54,823 nt of DNA from Deltaproteobacteria bacterium (GTDB taxonomy: Bacteria; Desulfobacterota; Desulfomonilia; Desulfomonilales; Desulfomonilaceae). The first letter of the stretch is position 1; every line of letters begins with the position of its first letter. This document shows positions 36,181 through 44,938 of this stretch, piece by piece. The notes beneath the pieces are model-generated. The model was not told where the DNA came from. It was given only the letters and a program-made list of their open reading frames with translations, and searched no databases. The stretch covers positions 1 through 54,823 of the forward strand of contig JAPLJJ010000056.1 in the NCBI GenBank assembly GCA_026388665.1, written 5' to 3'. The position numbers were made by a program, and so were the translations under genes.

Positions 36181-36915
36181 ATGGCGGATAACATCTGGTA
36201 TTTCGTTATGGTTCCGATGGTTTACCTCGCTGTGGCGTGGTGCGCTGTAGGCATAGCGCTAAGGATTACTGAGGTTCTTAAAGCGCCCAAGCTCCCTCGT
36301 ACCCTGAGGATTTTTCCTGAGGGCAAGGGACCCGATGACCCACCTGTTTCCAGTCTGGTGGGAGCAGTGTGGGACGCGTTTACGATGCCGTCGTTGAAAC
36401 GCTATAAGCCTTTGTTGTGGTTTTTCTTGATTACGTTCCACATCGCCTTATTCCTACTAGTGTTGGCTCACCTGGATCTTCTACCACAAATTAACATCAT
36501 GTCAGCCGAATCAGAGCACATGATCGGAAACGGAGCCGTCGGCGTAGTCTTTACGGTTTGCCTACTTTACTTTCTCTTCCGAAGATTCGTCGGGCCAGTA
36601 CGAGAAGTTTCCGTGCCGGCCGACTATTTGACACTGCTGCTACTCCTGTCCATTGCAATTACCGGAGATATGATCAGTTGGGGAAACTCCTGGAGCGAGA
36701 ATGGATTTGTGATGACAAAAAAGGACTTTGGGGCCTATCTGGATAGTCTGATCAAGTTCACATTTGCAGACCCCCGTCAGTTTTTGACCGGCTCTCACCT
36801 GGCAATTGCGGGTACCCATGTGCTCCTGGCCAACTTGTTTCTTCTTGTGCTGCCGTTCAGTAAGATCATGCACGTTTTCTTTGCTGTACCGTTAAATAAG
36901 TTGAGGAGGGGATGA
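36181..36915 (+). CDS. Cytochrome b-type membrane subunit (NarI/DsrM/TmcC-like)
   Basis: 244 residues with about five transmembrane segments (roughly 6-27, 78-100, 118-137, 150-166 and 200-222). Histidines suited to haem b ligation lie in TFHIALF and LAHLD (TM2) and in SHLAIAGTHVLL plus the terminal KIMHVFFA, matching the NarI/DsrM pattern. Such subunits oxidise or reduce menaquinone and pass electrons to a cytoplasmic Fe-S partner. It sits one base before the DsrK/TmcB-like gene, mirroring dsrMK and tmcCB. Without a periplasmic cytochrome c gene nearby, the direct electron source is the quinone pool or an unlinked cytochrome. Confidence 0.85.
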   Translation: MADNIWYFVMVPMVYLAVAWCAVGIALRITEVLKAPKLPRTLRIFPEGKGPDDPPVSSLVGAVWDAFTMPSLKRYKPLLWFFLITFHIALFLLVLAHLDLLPQINIMSAESEHMIGNGAVGVVFTVCLLYFLFRRFVGPVREVSVPADYLTLLLLLSIAITGDMISWGNSWSENGFVMTKKDFGAYLDSLIKFTFADPRQFLTGSHLAIAGTHVLLANLFLLVLPFSKIMHVFFAVPLNKLRRG

Positions 36916-36916
36916 C

Positions 36917-38164
36917 ATGGAAGACTCCGAAAAAAAACAACTTCTCGGGCTGCTGGCTGAAAAGCTAAACCAGTCCGTGCGTATGTATATGGACAATTGC
37001 ACCCGTTGCGGCGCCTGCATAGAAGCGTGTCACGCCTACGCTTCGACAGGTGATACACGTTATACTGCGGTTGCCAGAGCCCAGAACATACGCAGGCTCT
37101 ACGAAAAATACCACTCTTTCACCGGCAAGACGGCTCCGTGGCTCAACGAGGCCGTCGAACTCGATGAACGATGGATGGAAAAAGTTTACGAGACAGCGTT
37201 CACATGCACAGGGTGTCGCCGATGCATGACATACTGTCCTTTCGGCATCGATACCCAACAGATCCAGGTCATCGCCAAGATGATGCTCATAGGGGCTGAC
37301 ATGGAACCCAGACCACTTTCCATGAAAGCCAAGGGGTCCATAGCGAAGGGAGAGAAACTAGAGGCCACCAGAGAGAAATTTGTGAAGGAGCTTGAGAAAA
37401 TAAAACCGGACGTGATTGAAAAGTGGCCCGGAAAAGTTGGCGACGATGTTATTCCGCTCGATGTCAAGGGCGCAGACGTGCTGTTCGTTTCAATGGCCGA
37501 AAAACCTTCAATTGTCCCCGCCGCAGCCATCCTGAACGCTGCCGGAGAGAACTGGAGCCTCAGCTATTTTGAAGCTGTCAACTTCGGGGCCTTTCTAGGC
37601 AGCCCAAAGATGACTCAGCAGATATACGAGCGGATAGTGTCAGAGGCCGAACGCCTGGGCGTCAAGGAGATGGTAATCTGCGAGTGTGGAACAGCTTACC
37701 GCATCATGAAACATGTGATCGGCAAACGTGATTTTAATGTTATTACTTTCATGCAACTCATCGACAGATACCTTAAACAAGGCAGAATCAAGCTTGACAA
37801 GTCTAAGATAAAGGGGCGAATCACCTACCACGATCCTTGCCAGATCGCTCGTAATGGTGGGATCTACGAAGAACCTCGGAACTGCCTGAAAGCCATGACC
37901 GACGATTTTGTCGAAATGACGCCGAACCGTCAGTCGAACTGGTGTTGCGGTGGTGGTGGAGGCCTGGTGATCGCCGCCGAACCTGAATTCCGCTTGATGA
38001 CATCCAGAGTGAAGGCGGAACAAATAAAAGCTACGGGGGCCAAAATATTGGCCACGGCATGCGAGATGTGCTTTGCCCAACTCAAGGACTTGAATGATGA
38101 GTATGAACTTGAACTGAAGGTAACAATGGTGTCCGACCTCGTAGCAAATGCTCTTGTTCAATAA
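36917..38164 (+). CDS. DsrK/TmcB-like Fe-S oxidoreductase
   Basis: 415 residues. Two complete 4Fe-4S motifs, CTRCGACIEAC (Cys28, 31, 34, 38) and CTGCRRCMTYCP (Cys97, 100, 103, 107), precede a CCG region with CECGTAY, then YHDPC, CCGGGGG and ACEMC near the C terminus. This is the HdrD-type layout of DsrK, HmeD and TmcB, the cytoplasmic partner of the NarI-like cytochrome b. It follows that gene by one base, with AGGAGGGGA upstream. It therefore forms the quinone-linked arm of the cluster. The catalytic CCG site in this family is thought to act on a thiol/disulfide carrier such as DsrC, which is not encoded here. Confidence 0.88.
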   Translation: MEDSEKKQLLGLLAEKLNQSVRMYMDNCTRCGACIEACHAYASTGDTRYTAVARAQNIRRLYEKYHSFTGKTAPWLNEAVELDERWMEKVYETAFTCTGCRRCMTYCPFGIDTQQIQVIAKMMLIGADMEPRPLSMKAKGSIAKGEKLEATREKFVKELEKIKPDVIEKWPGKVGDDVIPLDVKGADVLFVSMAEKPSIVPAAAILNAAGENWSLSYFEAVNFGAFLGSPKMTQQIYERIVSEAERLGVKEMVICECGTAYRIMKHVIGKRDFNVITFMQLIDRYLKQGRIKLDKSKIKGRITYHDPCQIARNGGIYEEPRNCLKAMTDDFVEMTPNRQSNWCCGGGGGLVIAAEPEFRLMTSRVKAEQIKATGAKILATACEMCFAQLKDLNDEYELELKVTMVSDLVANALVQ

Positions 38165-38270
38165 CGAAGTTCAAGACACTTTTCCTTAGCAGTCCTTCCG
38201 GTAGGCGTATCAATATTGGGCACGGAAAGAGCAGTGCCCTCAAGTAATTTCTTAGGAGATAGAGATTGTC

Positions 38271-38981
38271 ATGTACACGATATATCCTTTAGCTGTGGGG
38301 TTCAACGAGACTGATCAGGGAATAATGACTTATCAGCGCTTTTACGGCAAACGCATAATCTTGCCAATTTATGTGTTTGCTATTAAAGGCGGAGAGAAAA
38401 AGATCCTTGTGGATACTGGGTTGGAGGACTTCATGGCCCCTTCGGATCTTGAAGAGAGAATCGGATTCCCTGTAATGGATTTCGAGGAAGCCTTGGAGAC
38501 CGTAGGCTGGAAACCCGATGAAGTGGACATCATCGTTCACACGCACCTTCATAACGACCACTGCGAAAACGACTCGCTTTGCACGAACGCCGATATTTAC
38601 GTACAGCAGGCCGAACTCGACTTTTGCCTCAATCCTCATCCCATCGATCACCGGTACTATCCGGAAATCCTTGAAGGCCTGAACATCAAGACCGTTAAAG
38701 GAGACGCCAAAATTGTCGACGGGATCGACGTCCTTTTTACGCCCGGTCACACCCCGGGAGGGCAGTCGGTAGTCGTGGAAACTTCCATGGGAAAAGCAAT
38801 CATCACTGGACTATGTTGCAACTCTGAGAATTTTCCATCAGGTGGAGGGGTTATTGCCCCCGGCGTTCACATAGACGCTATACAGGCCTACGAGAGTATG
38901 ATCCGAATAAGGGAATCGGCAGACATTCTCATACCCATTCACGATCTCGAGATAGGCAGGAAGAAAAGCATACCAAGCTGA
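38271..38981 (+). CDS. Metallo-beta-lactamase-fold hydrolase (AHL-lactonase-like)
   Basis: 236 residues. The metal motif HLHNDH is at residues 92-97 in IVHTHLHNDHCEND, with LVDTGLED earlier and TPGHTPGGQS near 160, all placed as in N-acyl-homoserine lactonases and relatives. There is no signal peptide, so it is cytoplasmic. The enzyme should hydrolyse a lactone, ester or thioester. It lies between two iron-sulfur protein genes of the cluster, so a metabolic thioester or lactone is more likely than quorum quenching. AGGAG precedes the ATG. Substrate assignment is open. Confidence 0.85.
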   Translation: MYTIYPLAVGFNETDQGIMTYQRFYGKRIILPIYVFAIKGGEKKILVDTGLEDFMAPSDLEERIGFPVMDFEEALETVGWKPDEVDIIVHTHLHNDHCENDSLCTNADIYVQQAELDFCLNPHPIDHRYYPEILEGLNIKTVKGDAKIVDGIDVLFTPGHTPGGQSVVVETSMGKAIITGLCCNSENFPSGGGVIAPGVHIDAIQAYESMIRIRESADILIPIHDLEIGRKKSIPS

Positions 38982-39069
38982 CATCGGGCTTGACCGGATG
39001 CAACGGCAAGTCCCACCCCCTGTACCTTAGGTACCATCATTTAGCTACTTCCTAGGAGACAATGTAACC

Positions 39070-40284
39070 ATGACTGTTGAGAATATTATTACAGAGCAAC
39101 AGGCGTCCTCCATAGCCGCGACATGCGGCGGAGAAGACCTTCGGGAATGCCTGACTTGCGACAAATGCCTTTCGACATGTTTTCTGAAGGACGCATACCC
39201 CAACATGAACCCGCGGGAACTCCCAAGAAAAATTTATCACGGTCGCATACAAGAACTGGTTGATTCCGAATTCATTTGGGCTTGCACGCTCTGTTCCAGG
39301 TGTACCGTAGACTGTCCCAAAGGCCTTCAAATGGACCTAATTGTAAGGACACTGCGCCATTTGGCGGAAAGTCAAGGAAAGGCGCCCAAGCGTCTTGTAG
39401 AAGGTATTGAGAAAATCAATGAAGTCGGCAACAGCGTCGGGATTGATTCTCAGGAATTCGTGGAGACCCTGGAATGGCTGGGCGAAGAAGCAGCGGCCGA
39501 AATCGATTACATCGACGAAGAAACCTTCTCAGTTCCCATTGACAAAAATGGCGTCGAGTTTCTGTACATTCCCAACCCGCGAGAATACACTTCTATGCCA
39601 CACATGTTCTCTGTTTACCTCAAGTTCTTTTCTGCGGTAAAGGCCGATTGGACTTTTGCCTCGGACGTTTGTGACATATCCAACTGGGCTTATTTTATGG
39701 GAGACCAAGAAACTTGTACCAAACTCCTTAGAAACATCGTGGACGCGGCTGGGCGCCTCGGCGTAAAAACTCTCGTTTCAACAGAATGCGGACACGGTTT
39801 CAGTATTCTTCGCAGGGACGCCGAGAAAATGCTGGGGCAACCACTTGGCTTCGAGGTCGTTTCAGTCGTAGAACTGGCGCATCGTTATTTCGAGGAAGGT
39901 CGGTTGAGGCTTAAGCAAGGCCATGTGAAAGAAAGAGTGACCTATCATGATCCCTGCGAAGTCTCTAGAAAACTTGGAGTTTATGAGCCGCCTCGGGAAC
40001 TCCTCAAGTTCGTAGCTCAAGACTATATTGAAATGTCCCCTCACGGAAAATACGGCCTCTGCTGCGGCGGAGGCGGAGGCGTAGCGCAAAATGCCGACAT
40101 GGGACGCAAGAGACTCGAGAATGCCAAGGAAAAGCATGATCAGATAGCCCAAACAGGGGCCGCTATTGTCGCCACTTCCTGCCAGGCGTGTCTGGCTCAA
40201 CTAAACGATATTGTAACTTTCTACAACATGACTGTGAATGTGAAGTCTGTGATGGAACTGGTTGTGGAATCTCTTGCGGATTGA
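39070..40284 (+). CDS. HdrD-like Fe-S oxidoreductase (second paralogue)
   Basis: 404 residues, closely similar along its whole length to the product of the gene at 34881. Shared stretches include EFIWACTLC, YIPNPREYTS, STECGHGF and LGFEV. Two complete 4Fe-4S motifs, CLTCDKCLSTC (Cys27, 30, 33, 37) and CTLCSRCTVDCP (Cys72, 75, 78, 82), and the C-terminal CCGGGGG and SCQACL are kept. As in its paralogue, the first CCG half has a single cysteine. AGGAG precedes the ATG. Duplication with retention suggests two alternative partners, for example different thiol or CoA-linked substrates. Confidence 0.87.
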   Translation: MTVENIITEQQASSIAATCGGEDLRECLTCDKCLSTCFLKDAYPNMNPRELPRKIYHGRIQELVDSEFIWACTLCSRCTVDCPKGLQMDLIVRTLRHLAESQGKAPKRLVEGIEKINEVGNSVGIDSQEFVETLEWLGEEAAAEIDYIDEETFSVPIDKNGVEFLYIPNPREYTSMPHMFSVYLKFFSAVKADWTFASDVCDISNWAYFMGDQETCTKLLRNIVDAAGRLGVKTLVSTECGHGFSILRRDAEKMLGQPLGFEVVSVVELAHRYFEEGRLRLKQGHVKERVTYHDPCEVSRKLGVYEPPRELLKFVAQDYIEMSPHGKYGLCCGGGGGVAQNADMGRKRLENAKEKHDQIAQTGAAIVATSCQACLAQLNDIVTFYNMTVNVKSVMELVVESLAD

Positions 40285-40576
40285 TTCATAGATACTATTG
40301 AGCGCCAGTTTTTCAATTTATTAATCCATTACATTAGATTTTGGTTATAATATATTACAATAATATCATGTTTTATGCATAAATGTCTTGACTTTGTCCC
40401 GCGTTTGGGTTAGGCATCATAGGCATAGTTTGAAAATCCGCTTTAGCGAAGTTTCAAACCTTAGGGGAACAAATTGGTGCGGCCCGGGGAGAACTAAAGC
40501 CCAGTCCCAATAAAACAGATAGAGTACAATAAATGGTTTTAGACACTTCGGTTCATCACCGGCTGGAGGTATGCTT

Positions 40577-41545
40577 ATGGTAGCAAGGGGCAAAAACCGA
40601 ATTCCTTGTTTTTTAGCAATAGTCCTAATTTTGGTATTAGGCATGTCGGGCTTCGCGCTGGCTTGGGAACAGGCCTATCGTTATCCAGTCAAAGTGAATG
40701 TCTCCGAAGCCCACAGACAAAGTCCCAATCTGGCTTCGACCGGCTGTCTCCCTAGCGACGGAGGATCAAGTTGGGATGTAGCGGCAGGCCAGGCGAAAGC
40801 TGAGATACTTTGCCCCAAACGAGGCTACAGTTTCGAAATGGGCATGCGGCCTTTCTTCTCCTCATTGATCGGGTCAGCGAAACCGGTCAGCAGGGGTGGC
40901 GAAGGATCGTTTCTCAGTCTGCGCGGTCATCTGCGAATCCCGGACGAGAAAACACTCTGGGAGTTTTATTCCCACCTCAGACTATGGGATAAAATAGCTC
41001 TTCGGATCGAATACGCCCCATGGACTTGGTCCGGTCCAGGTCACATGCCGATCGACGCCAACTTCGCCGGTATGGCTTTGAAGAGCGGAGACGCTATTCA
41101 GTCAGACCTGGGAATCACTACCTTCACTATTGGCGGTGATTACGATGTGGCTTTCGGTAGAGACATCGTATTCGGTCCCAATGCGGACCTAAATGTGATC
41201 AAGTGGACCCAGAAGGTCCTCAAAGATCAGGGCACATCGATGGATTTCTCGCAAACCATTCTGCAGCCCGCAATTGGCGCTCACTTACGTTATGAGCCTA
41301 CAAACACCGGTTATTTCTCATGGTTCAAACCGTTTCTTCAAGCAAGATTCAGTTGGATGAGTTTTGATGGTCTAGGGCTCTCAACTTGGGACATGTGCGC
41401 CGGTATTGCGCCGCCTGTCAGCAGGAATGTGGACGCCGGTTTCAAGTTGGGCTACAAACAATGGCGACTTGACGGGAACCGTGCCAGACTGTTCGCTGAC
41501 GTGAGCGTAGAAGGCCCATACATGGATCTCTCCCTTCAATTCTGA
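40577..41545 (+). CDS. Hypothetical outer-membrane beta-barrel protein
   Basis: 322 residues. ATG at 40577 has GGAGG seven bases before it; ATG at 40571 is too close. A signal peptide (hydrophobic core CFLAIVLILVLGMSGFALA) leads to a mature protein with alternating beta patterns rich in Phe, Trp, Tyr and Gly, such as YSFEMGMRPFFSS and RIEYAPWTWSGPG. The last residue is Phe (DLSLQF), the classic C-terminal signal for outer-membrane barrel assembly. No specific family was recognised, so porin, receptor or adhesion roles are all open. A strong terminator follows at 41576. It is probably a single-gene unit. Confidence 0.72.
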   Translation: MVARGKNRIPCFLAIVLILVLGMSGFALAWEQAYRYPVKVNVSEAHRQSPNLASTGCLPSDGGSSWDVAAGQAKAEILCPKRGYSFEMGMRPFFSSLIGSAKPVSRGGEGSFLSLRGHLRIPDEKTLWEFYSHLRLWDKIALRIEYAPWTWSGPGHMPIDANFAGMALKSGDAIQSDLGITTFTIGGDYDVAFGRDIVFGPNADLNVIKWTQKVLKDQGTSMDFSQTILQPAIGAHLRYEPTNTGYFSWFKPFLQARFSWMSFDGLGLSTWDMCAGIAPPVSRNVDAGFKLGYKQWRLDGNRARLFADVSVEGPYMDLSLQF

Positions 41546-41575
41546 TATCGACGCTGCCCCCGCTACTAGCCTCCC

Positions 41576-41604
41576 AAAAACAGGGCGTTTAGCCCTGTTT
41601 TTTT
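41576..41604 (+). terminator. Intrinsic terminator after the outer-membrane protein gene
   Basis: AAAAACAGGGC, loop GTTTA and GCCCTGTTTTTTT form a 9-10 bp stem followed by an uninterrupted T-run. It lies about 30 bases past the stop. This is a textbook Rho-independent terminator. The A-run on the 5' side makes it able to act on the opposite strand too, but no leftward gene ends here. Confidence 0.9.
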
Positions 41605-41726
41605 ATTATAATTACTGACCGTACTTAAAAAAACTTGAATCAGTTTTCTAGAAATAGTGTCATATGTGATGTGAAAGCTGTGTTACTTTATGGTCGGATC
41701 GGCCTCGTGTTTCGGGTGAATTTCAC

Positions 41727-42785
41727 ATGCCTTTAGTAAAAAGCATTACCTCGTTGATCCTTGCAATACTTTCCGTCGGTCTGTTTTCATCAGCGCTACA
41801 ATATGAGTGCCAAGCGGAACCCGTTGCCTTGAACGGCCGTTCATCGACTGATGGGTTGAGATATGGCCTGCCGCCCCAGATCGAGAAGGATGGCTTGAAC
41901 TTCGCAAACCAGGATGTTCCACTGAACCGCGGGGATGTAAGAAATCGTATTCTTAAAGAAATCAATTACTTCTTGCTGGACAAGCGATCACGCGTTTTCT
42001 ATTGGCTGTCACGAGCCGACTCCCTAAAACCTACAATCGGTCCAATTCTGAAGGGTTACGACCTACCACCGGAATTCATATATTTGGCCGCAATTGAGAG
42101 TAATTACAACAGCAGGGCTCTGTCTTCCGCAGGCGCATTCGGTTACTGGCAGTTCATCAAGTCCACCGCTCTATGCGGACCCGCAGGATGCCCGGATTAT
42201 GATTGGAAGCGTGTCATCAACAGTTGGAAGGATGAACGCGCGGACCTCGTAAAATCGACCCATTCCGCCGCTCGGTATCTGGCGTGGTTAAACAGGGTAA
42301 AAAAGGTTAGTCTCACTGGTCTTTCCGACCGTGAAGGATTCAATGATTGGTTATTAACCACCGCATCATATAATGCGGGGCCCACCCGAGTTGTCCAGAG
42401 GCTTAACGCGTATGGGACGACAAGCTACTGGGACGCGCCGCTTCCGATTGAAACGGAAAAATATGTGCCCCGTTGGATAGCTTTAGGGATCATTAGCCAG
42501 TACCGTGATTTTTATGGGCTGAAAATCAGACCTGGATCGTCAGCGTCTTTTGATACGTTGGGGCAAGTCAAGCTCACGAAGGATCTCGGCTTCACGGAAA
42601 TGGCGAAGATCCTGAATACCACCCCTCGAATGATCTGGTCCTTAAATTCTCAGGTCCCTTCCGACAAGGCGGTTTTCCCAGCTCGTCATGGCGGCGTAAC
42701 GATAAGTCATACGATTCATGTTCCCAAAGGCTCTGAGAAGAAGTTCTTGGCTCAGTTAGAGGCTCGTGGATTCAAGAAGAAATAG
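41727..42785 (+). CDS. Lytic murein transglycosylase, MltD-like
   Basis: 352 residues. A signal peptide (about 1-30) is followed by a family-1 lysozyme-like (SLT) domain. The catalytic Glu124 is in YLAAIESNYNS, with the diagnostic AGAFGYWQFI about ten residues on, and the late SYNAGPTRV completes the active-site cleft. The enzyme cleaves peptidoglycan to 1,6-anhydromuropeptides in the periplasm. The C-terminal ~75 residues (GQVKLTKDLGFTEMAKILN onward) resemble one degenerate LysM-type repeat, fewer than MltD usually has. The gene converges with the XRE-cupin regulator, leaving two bases between stops. Confidence 0.88.
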   Translation: MPLVKSITSLILAILSVGLFSSALQYECQAEPVALNGRSSTDGLRYGLPPQIEKDGLNFANQDVPLNRGDVRNRILKEINYFLLDKRSRVFYWLSRADSLKPTIGPILKGYDLPPEFIYLAAIESNYNSRALSSAGAFGYWQFIKSTALCGPAGCPDYDWKRVINSWKDERADLVKSTHSAARYLAWLNRVKKVSLTGLSDREGFNDWLLTTASYNAGPTRVVQRLNAYGTTSYWDAPLPIETEKYVPRWIALGIISQYRDFYGLKIRPGSSASFDTLGQVKLTKDLGFTEMAKILNTTPRMIWSLNSQVPSDKAVFPARHGGVTISHTIHVPKGSEKKFLAQLEARGFKKK

Positions 42786-42787
42786 TG

Positions 42788-43339
42788 TCAATTGGTAGTG
42801 TGAGTTACCAGCACTCTTGCGGAAGTTGATCCCCGATTCTCTAATTTGGCTTCCGCGTCAGGAGCCAGGTAAACCCCCTGCCCTGCCGTTAATTGTGCGT
42901 TCTCGTCATCACTTGTCAGCAACAAATCGCCCATTAGCACAAAAACAAAACGGTCAGTATTCTCGAGCGGCGCCGATATAGGCCCGCTATCAACAGGAAA
43001 AGTCAGTAATTTGGCTTCGAGCCTGTTCAGTATGGCGTCAGACGTTAGGACATATTCCGAAACTTGATTTCGACGCCTTCCGGACCGCCTGGTTTCATAC
43101 GGTTCACAGATGACAACCTTTTTGTAAAGTATGCCATTGAGGAATTCGCCGATCTTGACTTCAAAGACGTCCGCTATTCGCGCCAGAGTTTGAAGCGTAG
43201 GTGATGTCTTGTTCAATTCAATCGAACTCAGGTTTGAAGCTGCTATGCCCGTGAGTTCGCTCAACTTGTGCAAGGAGAAACCTTTCTTTTTTCTATAAGA
43301 CCTTATTTTGGCCCCAATATTCATTTCAGATAGGTTCAT
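42788..43339 (-). CDS. XRE-family regulator with cupin sensor domain
   Basis: 183 residues. The N-terminal helix-turn-helix (about 9-65) shows IRSYRKKKGFSLHKLSELTG and the recognition region ASNLSSIELNKTSPT. A linker follows, then a C-terminal cupin beta-barrel (about 115-180, with GQGVYLAPDAEAKLEN). Such proteins are usually repressors that sense a small metabolite in the cupin. The usual cupin metal histidines are mostly missing. Targets are unknown, and divergent neighbours are absent because radA lies behind it on the same strand. Start ATG 43339 or the ATG five codons later. Confidence 0.87.
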   Translation of the reverse strand: MNLSEMNIGAKIRSYRKKKGFSLHKLSELTGIAASNLSSIELNKTSPTLQTLARIADVFEVKIGEFLNGILYKKVVICEPYETRRSGRRRNQVSEYVLTSDAILNRLEAKLLTFPVDSGPISAPLENTDRFVFVLMGDLLLTSDDENAQLTAGQGVYLAPDAEAKLENRGSTSARVLVTHTTN

Positions 43340-43430
43340 GATGTTGATCCCGGGTATCCTGATTCCATCGATTTACTATTATAACATAGTTGACGGAGAT
43401 GAATCGCCAAGCTACGCTCCTGATTGTTCT

Positions 43431-44795
43431 CTATTCCCCCTCGAATAAAATCGCCGGCAGTTCCCTAATGTGGGATATGGGTATAAACTTGGCCCCTTCG
43501 GGAAACGCACACGAATCCAGGTTCTTTTTCGGACCCACGATTCTACTATAACCGAGCCTTGCGGCCTCGTTAATACGAGCAGCCGCCTTCGCAACGGGCC
43601 GAACCTCGCCTGATAGCCCCACCTCACCGAAAATCATCGACGAAAACGGTATGACCCGATCACAGAAGGACGAAATCACGGAAGCCACAATACCCAGATC
43701 TACCGCTGGTTCCGTAGCCCTCACACCCCCAACGGCATTCAAGAAAATGTCGTGGTCGTTTAATAGAAAGCCGAGTTTCTTTTCAATTACCGCTAACATG
43801 AGCGCCAGACGTTGAGGATCGGTCCCAAGACAGGTCCTCCGACCGGAACCAGGCGTGGGACCCGAAACTAGGGCCTGAACTTCAGCGAGAATCGGTCTCG
43901 ATCCCTCCACGAGCGCCGTCACAACGGAGCCTGAGGCCCCCTCCGGTCGCTCAGACAGGAAAAACTCCGAGGGATTAACAACCTCCGAAAGCCCAGCGTC
44001 CGTCATTTCAAAAACCCCGATCTCGCTCACGGACCCGAAACGATTCTTGACCGCCCTTAGAATCCTGTACGGATGCCCTCTGTCGCCTTCGAAATACAGT
44101 ACCGTGTCAACCATGTGTTCCAATACCTTGGGTCCCGCAAGTGCGCCGTCTTTGGTCACATGCCCGACTAGAAAACAGGCCGACTGGCTTCTCTTAATTA
44201 TCTCTATGGAAGCAGCCGCAACATGCCGCACTTGACTCACACTACCAGGATGTGAATCCACCGATTGACTGGATACCGATTGAGCTGAATCGAGCACAAC
44301 GACTGACGCCCCGGTAGTTCTCATTAATTCCAGTATGCGTTCAAGCTCATTCTCCGCCACTACGAGAAATGACTTTGAACTGACCCCCAACCTGTCAGCT
44401 CTAATTTTAATCTGCTCCAAGGATTCTTCACCAGACACGTACAACACGTTTTCCCCTCGGGCTGACATTGTTCCCAACGCCTGCATCAATAGCGTGCTCT
44501 TGCCGATGCCGGGGTCTCCTCCGACTAAAATTACGCTTCTTCTGACCAACCCTCCGCCAAGCACACGATCCAGTTCATCCATGCCTGTAAATAGCCTCGG
44601 GCTGCGATCATGCGATATTTGATCAATCGGAATGGGTGCCACGACATTCTCTGATTGACGGGATCGCCCCTTAGGTATGACCTGGGAGACCTTCTCCTCT
44701 ATTGAATTCCACTGGCCACACTGCGGGCAACGTCCCATCCACTTCAAGAGTCTTGCGTCACATTCCCGGCACACAAATACGACTTCAGTCTTCAT
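43431..44795 (-). CDS. radA: DNA repair protein RadA
   Basis: 454 residues. RadA is a RecA-like ATPase that drives branch migration in recombinational repair. The zinc finger uses Cys9, Cys12, Cys23 and Cys26. The Walker A GGDPGIGKST follows near 91-100, and the RadA-specific KNRFGSVSEIGVF lies near 248. A Lon protease-like C-terminal domain ends with SRIVGPKKN but lacks peptidase activity in this family. The length is normal. It lies behind the XRE-cupin gene with ~90 bases between them, and has a 128-base divergent promoter region with the TIGR01212 gene. Confidence 0.96.
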   Translation of the reverse strand: MKTEVVFVCRECDARLLKWMGRCPQCGQWNSIEEKVSQVIPKGRSRQSENVVAPIPIDQISHDRSPRLFTGMDELDRVLGGGLVRRSVILVGGDPGIGKSTLLMQALGTMSARGENVLYVSGEESLEQIKIRADRLGVSSKSFLVVAENELERILELMRTTGASVVVLDSAQSVSSQSVDSHPGSVSQVRHVAAASIEIIKRSQSACFLVGHVTKDGALAGPKVLEHMVDTVLYFEGDRGHPYRILRAVKNRFGSVSEIGVFEMTDAGLSEVVNPSEFFLSERPEGASGSVVTALVEGSRPILAEVQALVSGPTPGSGRRTCLGTDPQRLALMLAVIEKKLGFLLNDHDIFLNAVGGVRATEPAVDLGIVASVISSFCDRVIPFSSMIFGEVGLSGEVRPVAKAAARINEAARLGYSRIVGPKKNLDSCAFPEGAKFIPISHIRELPAILFEGE

Positions 44796-44938
44796 TAAAC
44801 GTCCTCACGCGTCACCCTCCGAACCACCTAATTAGACAAGCATACCACTTTTGTGCCGATTCTCTCCATTGAGAGAGTAATTCTTTTGTGATGGATGTAT
44901 GTTATTAATCATTAAGTGAAACGGTGCTAGAAATACAG

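Noticed and set aside
39022-39034. Near-palindrome GTACCTTAGGTAC between the hydrolase and HdrD-like genes.
   Set aside because: It is short and odd-centred, with no T-run or matching second copy, so I could not assign it a function.
32149-40284. Standard sulfate-reduction operon (apr-qmo or dsr).
   Set aside because: aprAB, dsrAB, qmoC and dsrJOP are all missing from the window, so only the protein-family similarity can be claimed.
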